A DNA stretch of 64,000 nucleotides from contig NZ_QJSX01000002.1 of NCBI RefSeq assembly GCF_003217515.1, positions 302,099-366,098 on the forward strand, in the 5' to 3' direction. Positions within the stretch are counted from its first letter, which is position 1. Each line of letters begins with the position of its first letter. Made by a program: the position numbers and the translations under genes. The notes under the pieces are model-generated. The model was not told the DNA's origin. It was given only the letters and a program-made list of their open reading frames with translations, and did no database searches. This DNA is from Deinococcus yavapaiensis KR-236. Its GTDB lineage: Bacteria; Deinococcota; Deinococci; Deinococcales; Deinococcaceae. This document shows, in pieces, positions 24,413-33,308 of this stretch.

Positions 24413-25180
24413 TCAGTCGAAGATGTCCTTCATCGCGCGGCCCAAGCCGCCGCCTTGCCCTTGCTCGCCACCGCCGCCGAGGCCCTGCTCGAACTCCTCG
24501 TACGGTTGCACGACGACGAATCCGTCGCCTTGAAAGACCATCTGGTACGTTTCACCGCCGCCACGCCCGAAGATGGAGCGGAGGCTGGAGTCCACGCGCA
24601 GCTGAGGTTGCAGGTTTCCGCTCCACGCGACCGTCGCGTTCGGGTCGGTGAACACGGGCTCGTTGTGCGTCACCCTCAGCGTGAGGGGCTTGCCGTGACT
24701 GAGGATGGCCACCATGCCGTTGCCCGAGAGGCGCACGCTGAACAAGCCGCCCGACATCATGCTCGCCACGCGCCGCAAGAACGTGACGTCGTAGCGAACG
24801 GTGTCCTCGAAGGCCAGCAAGTCGTTGCCGTTCACGTTGATGGTGTCGCCCTGCAGCCGCAGAATCGTGATTTCCTTGCCTTGATCGGCGAGGTAGCACA
24901 CGCCTTGCCCTTCGATTTTCGCGAGCGGTGACATCTCCTGCGACACGGCCCGCATGAGGGCCTTCATGAGGCCGCCTTCCATCATGCCTTCGCGCCGGAA
25001 GCTGAGGTTGCCTTTGTACGCCACCATCGCGCCGAGCTTGCTCCAAATGCGACCGCGTACCTTCACTTCCAGCATCTTCGAGCTTTCGAGCTCGAACACG
25101 TCGCCCGGACGGTCGCGTTCGGCGGTCTCGTTGAGGAACTGCTGCAAACTTTGGCTGGCGTCTCCGCTGTCGTACGTCAT
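24413..25180 (-). CDS. AIM24 family protein
   Basis: 255 residues resembling AIM24/DUF124 (TRAP-like beta-barrel) proteins: VKVRGRIWSKLGAMVAYKGNLSF near residues 40-62, GQGVCYLADQGKEITILRL, AFEDTVRYDV and VFTDPNATVAWSGNLQPQL. It ends in a glycine/glutamine-rich tail (GLGGGGEQGQGGGLGRAM) before DIFD. Function poorly known; in mitochondria AIM24 is a membrane-associated assembly factor. A strong AAGGAGG site precedes ATG 25180. Confidence 0.88.
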   Translation of the reverse strand: MTYDSGDASQSLQQFLNETAERDRPGDVFELESSKMLEVKVRGRIWSKLGAMVAYKGNLSFRREGMMEGGLMKALMRAVSQEMSPLAKIEGQGVCYLADQGKEITILRLQGDTINVNGNDLLAFEDTVRYDVTFLRRVASMMSGGLFSVRLSGNGMVAILSHGKPLTLRVTHNEPVFTDPNATVAWSGNLQPQLRVDSSLRSIFGRGGGETYQMVFQGDGFVVVQPYEEFEQGLGGGGEQGQGGGLGRAMKDIFD

Positions 25181-25304
25181 TTCATGCCTCCTTGAACTTC
25201 ACTTGTAACGTACGACGCGAAGCTCAAGAAAGTTGCAAGTCTTCTCCCGACCTCTCTCGCCGCGCTCGAATCATGAATCCGCGCTTCGTGTGCACCATGA
25301 CGAC

Positions 25305-25673
25305 ATGAGCGGACCTATCAAACCCATGGCCCACGGTGTGCTCGACTACGGCTCCGTCGCCCTCATGCTCGCCGCGCCCGCCCTGCTGAAATTGCCGCCC
25401 GCCGCCAAGACCATCTCGTGGGCGTTCGCGGGCACGTACCTCGCCGTGTCGGCCCTCACCGACATGCCGCTGGGACTCAGCAAAAAAATTCCTTTCCCGA
25501 TGCACGGCAGAATCGAACTCCTGAGCGCGCCCGCCCTCCTCGCGTTGCCGTACCTGACGGGCGCGACTGCCGACCCGAAGGCCAGAAACTACTTCCTGAT
25601 GCTGTTCGGAACGGTTCTCGCCGCGTACAACCTCACGGACTGGCAGGACAAGACGGAAACGACGCTGTCCTGA
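25305..25673 (+). CDS. Small multi-pass membrane protein of unknown function
   Basis: 122 residues from ATG 25305, with about four short hydrophobic segments (around 13-30, 36-50, 70-80 and 92-108). It contains HGVLDYGSVALMLAAPALL and a late NYFLMLFGTVLAAYNLTDW, a pattern seen in small SPW/DUF4267-like integral membrane proteins; the family is not certain. No clear ribosome-binding site. An earlier in-frame start at 25233 would overlap nothing but is less hydrophobic and unsupported. Confidence 0.65.
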   Translation: MSGPIKPMAHGVLDYGSVALMLAAPALLKLPPAAKTISWAFAGTYLAVSALTDMPLGLSKKIPFPMHGRIELLSAPALLALPYLTGATADPKARNYFLMLFGTVLAAYNLTDWQDKTETTLS

Positions 25674-25684
25674 AGATGCAAAAA

Positions 25685-25708
25685 CCGCCTCTCCCTTGGG
25701 AGAGGCGG
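25685..25708. terminator. Bidirectional terminator
   Basis: CCGCCTCTCCC and GGGAGAGGCGG, an 11-bp perfect stem around two bases. Read leftwards it is followed by TTTTTGC, a good intrinsic terminator for the aminotransferase gene; it also lies just after the rightward membrane protein gene. Confidence 0.8.
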
Positions 25709-25722
25709 CGGCGAGCGACGCG

Positions 25723-26883
25723 TCAAACGCCGACGCCCATCAACTTTCCGATTCTCGACAAGGCATCCTCTATGTTCTCGAGGCTCGTGGCGTACGAGAG
25801 GCGTACCCGTCCCGGCGCGCGAAAGTCCGTGCCGGGCACGACCGCGACGCGCGCCTCGTCGAGCAGCAGCCGCGCCGCCTCGAGTTCGTCGGAGGCGAGG
25901 CGCGACGTGTCGGCCATGACGTAGAACGCGCCTTGCGGCAAAGGCGTGGCAAGACCGAGGCCGTTCAGACCCACCACGATTCGGTCGCGGCGTTCTCGGA
26001 ACTTGCCGCGCGCCTCCTCGATGAAGGCCCGACTGTCGCGGATGGCTTCCAACGCCGCGTATTGCGAGATGGTCGACGGGTTGCTGGTGCTTTGCCCTTG
26101 GATGGCGTTCATCGCCTTGACGAGGTTCGAAGGGCCGCCCGCGAACCCGATGCGCCAGCCCGTCATGGCGTACGCCTTGGACGCGCCGTTGACGGTGAGG
26201 GTGTGTTCGGGAGCGAAACGCGCGATGGACACGTGCGCCGCGTCGTACACGATGTGCTCGTACATCTCGTCCGTGACGATCACCAGACCGTGCCGCACCG
26301 CGAGGTCCGCGACGGCCCGCAAAATCGCTTCCGGGTACACAGCGCCCGTCGGGTTGGAAGGCGAGTTCAGGACGATCGCTTTCGTGCGCGGCGTGATGGC
26401 CGCGCCAATCGCCTCGGGATCGACGTCGTAGCCGTCTTCGGGGCGCGTGTCGACCGCCACGGGCACGCCGCCCGCAAACGAGACCATCTCGGGGTAACTC
26501 ACCCAGTACGGCGCGGGAATGATGACCTCGTCGCCCGGATCGAGCAACGCGAGGAACGCGTTGAAGAGAGCTTGCTTGCCGCCGGTGCTGACGATGACTT
26601 GATCGGGCGTGTACGACAAGTCGTTTTCCCGTCGGAACTTCTCGGCGATCACTTCACGCAATTCCGGAATGCCTTGCACTTGCGTGTACTTCGTCTTGCC
26701 TTCCCGAATCGCTCGGTGCGCGGCTTCCTTGACGTGCGGCGGCGTGTCGAAGTCGGGCTCGCCCGCCGCCATCGAAATGACGTGCACGCCCGCGCGTTGA
26801 AGCTCGAGGGCCTTGGCGGCGACCCCGACGGTCGACGACGGCTTGAGACTCTGGACTTTTGAAGACAGTCGAACGTTGAACAC
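25723..26883 (-). CDS. Class I/II aminotransferase (aspartate aminotransferase-like)
   Basis: PLP enzyme of about 386 residues. Features: GEPDFDTPPHVKEA, GKTKYTQVQGIPELR, NSPSNPTGAVY, the PLP lysine in NGASKAYAMTGWRIGF (~residue 235) and the C-terminal Arg in PGRVRLSYA. This is the Thermus-type (Ib) aspartate/prephenate aminotransferase subgroup. Two GTG starts are possible: 26892 (MPFVFNV) and 26883 (MFNV). AGGGGG lies eight bases before the second and overlaps the first, so I chose 26883. The partner substrate cannot be decided from sequence. Confidence 0.9.
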   Translation of the reverse strand: MFNVRLSSKVQSLKPSSTVGVAAKALELQRAGVHVISMAAGEPDFDTPPHVKEAAHRAIREGKTKYTQVQGIPELREVIAEKFRRENDLSYTPDQVIVSTGGKQALFNAFLALLDPGDEVIIPAPYWVSYPEMVSFAGGVPVAVDTRPEDGYDVDPEAIGAAITPRTKAIVLNSPSNPTGAVYPEAILRAVADLAVRHGLVIVTDEMYEHIVYDAAHVSIARFAPEHTLTVNGASKAYAMTGWRIGFAGGPSNLVKAMNAIQGQSTSNPSTISQYAALEAIRDSRAFIEEARGKFRERRDRIVVGLNGLGLATPLPQGAFYVMADTSRLASDELEAARLLLDEARVAVVPGTDFRAPGRVRLSYATSLENIEDALSRIGKLMGVGV

Positions 26884-26958
26884 GAAAGGCACCCCCTGAA
26901 AGCTCGGCTCAGTCTAACGACGCGAAGACGGGCGTTCAGGGGGTGCCATACACAAGCG

Positions 26959-27375
26959 TTACTGCAGCAGTTCTTCCGAGCCGAAGAACAAGCCGAGTTC
27001 GCGCTCGGCGTCTTGTTCGTTGGCGCTGCCGTGAATGATGTTCTCGCCGATTGTGGTGGCGTAATCGGCGCGGAAGGTCCCGGGGGCGGCGTTGGCGGGA
27101 TTCGTGGCGCCCATCATCTGTCGCAGGCCCGCCACGACGCCTTCGCCTTCCAAGGCGATCGCGACGACGGGACCGGACGTGACGAAGGACACGAGCTCGC
27201 CGAAGAAGGGGCGCTCTTTGTGCTCGGCGTAGTGTTGCTGCGCGAGTTCTTGCGAAATCACGAGTTGCTTGAGGCCCACGACGCGGTAGCCCTTCTTGAT
27301 GAGGCGGACGAGGATTTCACCGGTAAGCCCGCGGCGCACGCCGTCGGGTTTGATCATGGCAAAGGTGCGTTCCAT
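26959..27375 (-). CDS. ndk: Nucleoside diphosphate kinase
   Basis: 138 residues (normal). Transfers the gamma phosphate from ATP to NDPs via a phosphohistidine: H~115 in NIIHGSANEQDAERE. N-terminal MERTFAMIKPDGVRRGL is diagnostic. The frame is open nearly 300 codons upstream, but that part is the antisense of the permease gene and is not real. TAGGCT lies ten bases upstream of the ATG at 27375. Confidence 0.97.
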   Translation of the reverse strand: MERTFAMIKPDGVRRGLTGEILVRLIKKGYRVVGLKQLVISQELAQQHYAEHKERPFFGELVSFVTSGPVVAIALEGEGVVAGLRQMMGATNPANAAPGTFRADYATTIGENIIHGSANEQDAERELGLFFGSEELLQ

Positions 27376-27450
27376 ACCGCCGATCAGCCTACACGATGCA
27401 CGACGCCTACGCGATGGGCTCCGACCTGTCGACGCGTTGTCTAAACTGCG

Positions 27451-27456
27451 TACAAT
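27451..27456 (+). promoter_or_regulatory. -10 box TACAAT of ABC permease gene (leaderless)
   Basis: TACAAT is followed by six bases (actcgg) and GTG 27463; no ribosome-binding site. It decides the start of the unusually long permease. Confidence 0.65.
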
Positions 27457-27462
27457 ACTCGG

Positions 27463-29430
27463 GTGACGAGCTTCTCTGAACGCCCTTCGCGTTTCGCCGC
27501 GTACCTCACGCTCACGCTCGCCGTCTTGGCAGCGGTGGCGATGTTCGCGGCGCCTTACGCGACGTACGGGCGCAATTTCAACGGTTCGGGAACGCTGCTG
27601 CTGTTTCCGGGTCGAGCCTTGGACATCGCGGGTCTCGGCACGCAGAATCTCCCCTCGGTCGGCGGCGCCGTCGCCCTCGGGTGGGGCGTGCTGGCGGCCC
27701 TCGTTCTGACGATCGTCGCGGCCCTCACGCGCGCCCGCTGGATGTGGATCGCCGGCTTGCTGACCTTGCTTTTCGCGATCGGCTCGGCGTGGCTGTTCGA
27801 AGCGTCGCTTTCGACGGCGATCAACACCCTTCTCGCGCAAGGCTTTCCGAGGCAACGCATTCAGTACGTGTCGGGCGGCATGAACGTCGGGTGGTTCTTG
27901 CCGCTCGCGGCGGGCGCGACGGGCTTGCTGGCCGGCGTCAGCGCCTTTCCGACGTGGTACCACCGCCTCAACCGCCTGCGTGGAGTGCTCGTGCCGTTCG
28001 TGGCCCTCGCCTTGGCGATCCTCGTGGGCGCGCTCGTCGTGCTGATCATCCAGCCCGTGCCGACCCTTTCGCCGCTCACGTCGGCGGTCAACTGGTACGG
28101 CAAGTTCGACCTCGTGTGGTTCGTGTACACGACGCTCTTCGCGCCCCTCACGAACATCGGCGGCCTCTTTCAAGTGCTGACCCTGGCGACGCCCCTGATC
28201 TTCGCGGGCCTTTCGGTCGCGTTCGCGTTTCGCGCGGGCCTCTTCAACATCGGCGGCTCGGGGCAAATCCTGATGGGCGCCATCTTCGCGACGGCCGTGG
28301 GGGTGTACCTGCCCTTCCCGGCTTGGTTGCTGCTGCCCGTCGCCGTCATCGCGGCGGCGATCGGCGGGGCGTTGTGGGGCGCGATTCCCGGCTTCCTCAA
28401 GGCGCGCTTCGGAGTGAGCGAAGTCATCAACACGATCATGCTCAACTACATCGCCTCGGCGATTTTCATCTTCTTGATCGGGCAGAACTCCTTTCCGTTC
28501 TTCGGGCGCACGTACAACCTGCCCTTCCGTGCCGAAGGCTTCGAAGCCCGCTCACAGGAACTGCAAGTCGGGGCGCGTCTGCCGCAGATTCCCGAGTTGC
28601 TCGGCTTCAAGATCAACGAGCCCGCCTTCCTGCCGTTGTCGCCGCTCGTGGCGCTCGTGGTGTTCGCGTTGATGTACTTTCTCGTGTTGGCGCGCCGCAA
28701 GCAGCGTTTCGCGCTTTCGCTCCTCGCGAGCCTCGCGGCGCTCGTCGTGCTGTGGCCGTTCGTGGGCGCCCGCTTCGTGGCGACGGGTGACATCGCGGGC
28801 AGTAACCTCAACATCTCCTTCTTCATCGCCCTCGCGAGCGCCGTGTTCTTCTCGGTGTACATGTGGCGCACGTCGGGAGGCTACGCGCTTCGCGCCGTGG
28901 GCTTCGCGCCGAAAGCGGCCGAGTACGGCGGCATCAACGTCGCGCGTTCGACGCTGCTCGCCATGACGATCGCGGGCGCCTTCGCGGGCTTGTGCGGCAC
29001 GCACTACGTGCTCGGCGGCGCGCTCGACGAGTACCGTCTGCGCCAGAACATCCCGGCGAACGTCGGCTTCGACGGCATCACCGTCGCGCTCGTCGGTCAA
29101 AGCACTCCGGCGGGCGTCGTCGCCGCGTCCGTGCTGTTCGGAACGTTCGACACGGGCGGCTTGACGGTATCGCAGCGTCTGCAAAACATCGACCGCAACA
29201 TCGTCACGGTCCTCAAGGCCCTCATCGTGCTGTTCATCGCCGCGGGCGGCTTCTTGTCGCGCCGCATCACGAATCCGCCGCCCGCCCTCGCCACGCCGAA
29301 CGTGACGTTGTCGAGCGCCGAGAACCGCGAGGTGTCGGGCGCCAAACCCGTGAACACGAGTGGCAATTTCGGCGAGGGGCCGGGCGCCAGACCCGCCGCG
29401 AATCCCGAGAACGACGGGAGGGACGCGTAA
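27463..29430 (+). CDS. ABC transporter permease, BmpDEF/nucleoside-sugar type, enlarged
   Basis: 655 residues, almost twice the usual size for this family. The family core (BPD_transp_2) is split: LATPLIFAGLSVAFAFRAGLFNIGGSGQ (residues ~243-270, given by its ends), GVSEVINTIMLNYIA, and later GINVARSTLLAMTIAGAFAGLCG and GFDGITVALVGQSTPAGV. It has an N-terminal extension of ~175 residues with about five extra hydrophobic segments, an insertion (~345-470) with further helices, and a hydrophilic tail. Start GTG 27463 has a leaderless TACAAT box. Paired with the next permease (stop and start directly adjacent). No ATPase or binding protein is nearby. Confidence 0.85.
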   Translation: MTSFSERPSRFAAYLTLTLAVLAAVAMFAAPYATYGRNFNGSGTLLLFPGRALDIAGLGTQNLPSVGGAVALGWGVLAALVLTIVAALTRARWMWIAGLLTLLFAIGSAWLFEASLSTAINTLLAQGFPRQRIQYVSGGMNVGWFLPLAAGATGLLAGVSAFPTWYHRLNRLRGVLVPFVALALAILVGALVVLIIQPVPTLSPLTSAVNWYGKFDLVWFVYTTLFAPLTNIGGLFQVLTLATPLIFAGLSVAFAFRAGLFNIGGSGQILMGAIFATAVGVYLPFPAWLLLPVAVIAAAIGGALWGAIPGFLKARFGVSEVINTIMLNYIASAIFIFLIGQNSFPFFGRTYNLPFRAEGFEARSQELQVGARLPQIPELLGFKINEPAFLPLSPLVALVVFALMYFLVLARRKQRFALSLLASLAALVVLWPFVGARFVATGDIAGSNLNISFFIALASAVFFSVYMWRTSGGYALRAVGFAPKAAEYGGINVARSTLLAMTIAGAFAGLCGTHYVLGGALDEYRLRQNIPANVGFDGITVALVGQSTPAGVVAASVLFGTFDTGGLTVSQRLQNIDRNIVTVLKALIVLFIAAGGFLSRRITNPPPALATPNVTLSSAENREVSGAKPVNTSGNFGEGPGARPAANPENDGRDA

Positions 29431-30342
29431 ATGGACTTCTTCCTGAGCTTGCTGTCGCTGTCCTTCCTCGCGACCTTCGTCCGCTCGGTGGTGCCCTTGT
29501 TGCTCGCCGGGCTCGGCGGTTTGTACTCCGAGCGCAGCGGCATCGTGAACATCGCCCTCGAAGGCATCATCATCTTCGGCGCGCTCGGCGGAGCGGTCGT
29601 GACGCAGCAAATCGAGGGTTCCGTCGGTGGGGTCGCGCCGTGGATCGGCTGGGTAGCGGGAGCCCTCGCCGGCGGCTTCATGGCGTGGATTCACGCCGTC
29701 ATCTCCATCAAGTACCGCGCCGACCAGATCATCAGTGGTACCGCCATCAACCTGCTCGCGCTGGGCTTTCCGCCCGTGTTGCTCGAAGCTTTGTACGGAA
29801 GCGCGACCGAGTCGGAACCCGTGCAGAACGCTTTGCCCTTATGGGGCATCGGGGACTTCCGCTTCAGCCCGCCCGTCTACTTCGCGTTTCTCGCGGTGAT
29901 CGCGTCTTGGTACGTCTTGTACCGCACGCCGTACGGCCTGCGGTTGCGCGCGACGGGTGAAAAGCCCGAGGCAAGTGCCTCCATGGGCATCAACGTGCGC
30001 CGCATGCGGTACAGCGCCGTGATCATCTCGGGCCTCCTGGCGGGTACGGCGGGCGTGTTCCTTTCGATCGGGAACTTGTCGTCGTTCACGCAGAACCTCG
30101 CCGCCGGTCAAGGCTTCATTGCGCTCGCCGCGCTGATCTTCGGCAAGTGGCGTCCGTTCGGCGTGCTCGGCGCGACGTTGCTTTTCGGTTTCCTGCAAGC
30201 CCTGGCGATTCGCCTCGGCGGCGAGCAGTACTTGCCGTCGGGCCTCGTGCAGGCACTTCCTTACCTCATCACGATCCTCGCGCTCGTCTTCACCGGCCGC
30301 TCCAGCGCTCCTCGCGCTGTCGGCAAGCCGTACGACGCCTGA
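29431..30342 (+). CDS. ABC transporter permease, second subunit (nucleoside/sugar type)
   Basis: 303 residues, normal size. Typical motifs: PLLLAGLGGLYSERSGIVNIALEG, DQIISGTAINLLALG, RTPYGLRLRATGEKPEAS and GQGFIALAALIFGKWRP, as in YufQ/NupC-type BMP-family permeases, which import nucleosides or purines with a BMP lipoprotein. Around eight to nine hydrophobic helices. Its ATG directly follows the TAA of the preceding permease. Followed by a strong terminator. Substrate class is inferred from family. Confidence 0.88.
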   Translation: MDFFLSLLSLSFLATFVRSVVPLLLAGLGGLYSERSGIVNIALEGIIIFGALGGAVVTQQIEGSVGGVAPWIGWVAGALAGGFMAWIHAVISIKYRADQIISGTAINLLALGFPPVLLEALYGSATESEPVQNALPLWGIGDFRFSPPVYFAFLAVIASWYVLYRTPYGLRLRATGEKPEASASMGINVRRMRYSAVIISGLLAGTAGVFLSIGNLSSFTQNLAAGQGFIALAALIFGKWRPFGVLGATLLFGFLQALAIRLGGEQYLPSGLVQALPYLITILALVFTGRSSAPRAVGKPYDA

Positions 30343-30373
30343 GAGAGCTTGAAGTCGTCTTCACGCGTCTGAA

Positions 30374-30403
30374 GGGCCACCGTCGAACACGGTGGCCCTT
30401 TCT
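30374..30403 (+). terminator. Intrinsic terminator after ABC permeases
   Basis: GGGCCACCGT / ACGGTGGCCC, ten-base perfect stem with loop CGAAC, followed by TTTCT. Confidence 0.85.
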
Positions 30404-30447
30404 CATGTATGGCGGCTTTCTCTCAGAGCCGGAAAGAATGCGCGTGC

Positions 30448-30453
30448 TAGCGT
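30448..30453 (+). promoter_or_regulatory. -10 box TAGCGT of RodZ-like gene (leaderless)
   Basis: TAGCGT is followed by seven bases and ATG 30461; no ribosome-binding site. It argues against the ATG 69 bases upstream. Confidence 0.55.
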
Positions 30454-30460
30454 TTGGGCG

Positions 30461-31516
30461 ATGCGGGACGCCACGCCGAGAAACGAATTGAAAGCCGCTC
30501 GGGAAGCGCGCGGATGGACCCTCGCGGACGTGTCCAAACGCACGAGCATTCGCGCGGAATTCCTGCGCGCCCTCGAAGAAGGCGACTTCTCGTCCCTTCC
30601 CGAACGTCCGTACGCTCGCAGCTATTTGCTGCGCTACGCGGCCGAACTCGGCGTGGAGGCCACCTCGCTTCTCGCGAACTTCGATCGCGCCGTGCCCGCC
30701 GCCTCGACCGTCACCCCTCGCCGCCGAGGCGTCGTCGTTCCCGTCGGCTTGGTCGCCGCGAGCGTCAGTGTGGTCGTCGTCCTCGCCACCCTCGGTTGGT
30801 GGGCGTACGCGGCGTGGCGATCGCACGAAGTGACAGGATCGAAGACCGTCACCTCACCGCAAGTCACGCAGGCGGCGAGAGGGGACGTGCGGGTCACGAT
30901 CGACAGCGATCCGAGCGGTGCCCGCGTGTATCTCGACAACCGTTTCCTCGGAACGACGCCCGTGCGCAGCTTTCCGCTGCAAGCGCGCGCCTCGGGTGAA
31001 CTGCGCGTCGAGCGTGACGCGTACAAGCCGGTCGTGCGACCCGTGACCCTCCAAAGCGGCCGCTGGTGGCGCGTCACCCTCAAGCCGACGGCGAGTCCCG
31101 ACGCGTCCACCATCGTGGACATGCACCTTCGCAGCAAGCTCGCCGCGCAAAGCGTCAACATGAACTCCTCGGGGCGGTTCGTGCCGAGCTTCACGCCTGG
31201 CGTCGTGTCTCCCACCGATCCCGTCCCTTCCGCCGACGCCGAAGGGATGGCACGCCTTGAAGCTGCCGCCAAACCTGAAGAAGCGGTCGAGCCCACCGAG
31301 ACCGAGGGGGGCGTCACCTTGAGCTTCGTCGGCGAGTCTTGGGTACGCGTCACCGATGCGAACGGGCGCGTGCTGTTCGAGGGCGTTCCCGCCGTGGGAT
31401 CCTCGCGCGCCTTTCCGAAGGGCGTGCACGTACGCGTCGGTTCGGCGGGTGCCGTCACGGTCGCCGGTGTGCCACTCGGAACGATCGGCCAAGTCTTGGA
31501 GCGTGCCTTCCCCTGA
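30461..31516 (+). CDS. RodZ-like protein: HTH, membrane helix, PEGA, DUF4115-like tail
   Basis: 351 residues from ATG 30461. Residues ~5-75 form the RodZ-type cro/HTH_25 domain (LKAAREARGWTLADVSKRTS, FLRALEEGDFSSLPERPYARS); a single membrane helix spans ~91-114; residues ~143-209 form a PEGA domain (VTIDSDPSGARVYLDNRFLG, TTPVRSFPL); and ~285-351 (LSFVGESWVRVTDANGRVLF) resemble the periplasmic DUF4115 domain. RodZ links MreB to peptidoglycan synthesis; a PEGA domain between membrane helix and DUF4115 is unusual and could bind wall or surface layer. No mre genes in the window. Next gene starts 36 bases downstream. Confidence 0.78.
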   Translation: MRDATPRNELKAAREARGWTLADVSKRTSIRAEFLRALEEGDFSSLPERPYARSYLLRYAAELGVEATSLLANFDRAVPAASTVTPRRRGVVVPVGLVAASVSVVVVLATLGWWAYAAWRSHEVTGSKTVTSPQVTQAARGDVRVTIDSDPSGARVYLDNRFLGTTPVRSFPLQARASGELRVERDAYKPVVRPVTLQSGRWWRVTLKPTASPDASTIVDMHLRSKLAAQSVNMNSSGRFVPSFTPGVVSPTDPVPSADAEGMARLEAAAKPEEAVEPTETEGGVTLSFVGESWVRVTDANGRVLFEGVPAVGSSRAFPKGVHVRVGSAGAVTVAGVPLGTIGQVLERAFP

Positions 31517-31552
31517 CGCGCGTGTTAGCGTGGCCTCCAGGAGAAGCACTTC

Positions 31553-32662
31553 ATGACTCGAATGCAACCCGAAAGCAATGCGTTCGCCTACGTCTGGCGC
31601 AGTCCATACGTCCGTGTCGCCGTCTTCCTGCTGCTCGGCTACCTCGCGTACCGCTTCGTGGGCTCGATCTCGAGCGTTATTTCCCTGGCGCTCGTCGCGT
31701 ACGTCATCGCGTACCTCGCCAATCCCTTTCTCAATTGGCTGCAGCGACGACGCGTTCGGCGCGGCTTCGGCATCTTCCTGGTTTTTCTGGTCGTCGCGGG
31801 CTTCCTCGTGGTCGCCAGTACGCTGCTTTTCGCGATCGGCGGGCAACTCGTGGAGTTCGTTCGGCAACTTCCGGAGATCGCCACGAACGCCGCGAACTTC
31901 GCGACGCGTCTGCTCGAACGGTACGACGACAACACTTACGTGCAGACGCTGCAAGAGCAACTGCAGAACTTGTCGCGCAACTCCACGACCTTGCTGCAAG
32001 AGCGCGCCTTGCCGCTGCTGCAAAACCTCATCTCACCGAACGGACCGCTGCTCGGCGGTTTGTCGGCCGCCGCGAACTACCTTGGCAACTTCGTGATCGT
32101 CCTGATTCTCTCGATCTACATGATGGCCGACTTCGACAAGATCGGCTTGACGCTTCTTCGGGCTTTTCCCCGCAAGTGGCAACCGCGCGTGCTGGAACTC
32201 GCCAACAACGTCGAGACGGCCGTCGGCGGATACTTGCGCGGCCAACTGCTGATCGCCGCCGCCGTGGGCTTTCTCGTTTGGCTCGGGCTGGAGATCATCA
32301 GCTTGCCGCAAGCCGCCGCCATCGGTTTCATCGCGGGCGTGTTCAACATCGTGCCGTACCTCGGCGTCATCATCGCCATCACGCCCGCCCTCCTGCTCGC
32401 CATTCCACTCGGCTGGCTCAAGATGGTCCTCGTGGTCGTCGTGTTCGTCGTCGCCAACCAAATCGAAGGCAACTTCTTGTCGCCGTTCATCCTCGGACGG
32501 TCCACCAACCTTCACCCTGTCACGGTCATCATCGCGATTCTCGTCGGACTCGGGCTGTTCGGAATCGTGGGAGCGCTCGTCGCCGTACCCCTCACGGCGC
32601 TCGGCAAGCTCTTGCTGCAGGAGTACTACTTCCCCAGCAAGATCTACAAGCAAGGACCTTGA
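31553..32662 (+). CDS. AI-2E family transporter (putative membrane permease)
   Basis: 369 residues with about seven to eight hydrophobic helices and family signature segments: SLALVAYVIAYLANPFLNWL, GFIAGVFNIVPYLGVIIAI, and QIEGNFLSPFILGRSTNLHPV near residues 305-325. Long amphipathic middle region (QLPEIATNAANFATRLL). Family members (YdiK, TqsA, PerM) export or take up small molecules; substrate unknown. GGAG lies eight bases before ATG 31553. Confidence 0.85.
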   Translation: MTRMQPESNAFAYVWRSPYVRVAVFLLLGYLAYRFVGSISSVISLALVAYVIAYLANPFLNWLQRRRVRRGFGIFLVFLVVAGFLVVASTLLFAIGGQLVEFVRQLPEIATNAANFATRLLERYDDNTYVQTLQEQLQNLSRNSTTLLQERALPLLQNLISPNGPLLGGLSAAANYLGNFVIVLILSIYMMADFDKIGLTLLRAFPRKWQPRVLELANNVETAVGGYLRGQLLIAAAVGFLVWLGLEIISLPQAAAIGFIAGVFNIVPYLGVIIAITPALLLAIPLGWLKMVLVVVVFVVANQIEGNFLSPFILGRSTNLHPVTVIIAILVGLGLFGIVGALVAVPLTALGKLLLQEYYFPSKIYKQGP

Positions 32663-32697
32663 ACGAATCCGCGTGACGTGCAACTCGCCGCGAACGG

Positions 32698-33297
32698 TCA
32701 AAGGCGGCGGGCGACGATCGAAAACACGTGCCAGTGTTTCGGCGTGCCCGTCGCCGTCTGCCCGTCGTACTCCTGCTCGTCGAGGAACTCGACGTCGAAG
32801 GCGTCCAAAAGCTTCTGGACGCCTTCGAGCGTGTGAAAGTTGCCGTTGCCCGAGTTCGCCCAACTGTCACGCACGCCGAAAAGGTGCCCGGCGAAACGCC
32901 CGCCTCGCTCGACGGAGGCCGTGAGGCGCCGCCAAACGGCCGGGAAGTCAGCGTCGTCGCAAAACGGCAAGCTGAGGCTCGCGTTCACGAGTCGTGCGGG
33001 CGGAAAGTCGAAGTCCTGAAAGCGAGCGATGCGCGTTTCGAGGTGCTCCGCTCGTTGGTTTGGCACGCGTTCTCGTACGAACATCAACGCTTCGGGTTCG
33101 GCATCGACCGCCAAAACGCGCCAACCGTGCTCCAAAAGCGCGACCGCGTCGTTGCCCACGCCGCAACCGAGATCCACGGCGAAGCCGCCTTGTTCGCCGT
33201 GGGCTTCGAACAACGCCAACGCCTTGACGAGCGTCGCGCGTGGAGGGCCGTTCTTCACCGCTTCGTAGTACGCGCGCCATCCGTCCGTTCTCGGCAT
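32698..33297 (-). CDS. Class I SAM-dependent methyltransferase (TehB-like)
   Basis: 199 residues. SAM-binding motif I FAVDLGCGVGNDAVALLEHG (~residues 39-58), acidic motif II VLAVDAEPEAL, and NASLSLPFCDD for motif IV. Similar to small TehB-like or ubiE-like methyltransferases; substrate unknown. It lies eight bases after the VOC gene; its TAAGCT -10 box (33303-33308) begins with the TAA stop of the VOC gene and ends five bases before the ATG, suggesting its own leaderless transcript. Confidence 0.85.
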   Translation of the reverse strand: MPRTDGWRAYYEAVKNGPPRATLVKALALFEAHGEQGGFAVDLGCGVGNDAVALLEHGWRVLAVDAEPEALMFVRERVPNQRAEHLETRIARFQDFDFPPARLVNASLSLPFCDDADFPAVWRRLTASVERGGRFAGHLFGVRDSWANSGNGNFHTLEGVQKLLDAFDVEFLDEQEYDGQTATGTPKHWHVFSIVARRL

Positions 33298-33302
33298 GCT
33301 TC

Positions 33303-33308
33303 AGCTTA
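33303..33308 (-). promoter_or_regulatory. -10 box TAAGCT overlapping upstream stop codon
   Basis: The TAA of this box is the stop codon of the VOC gene. Five bases separate it from the methyltransferase ATG. Confidence 0.5.

Noticed and set aside
27376..28266. N-terminal extension of Ndk
   Set aside because: Antisense to the permease; Ndk starts at its diagnostic MERTFAMIKPDG at 27375.
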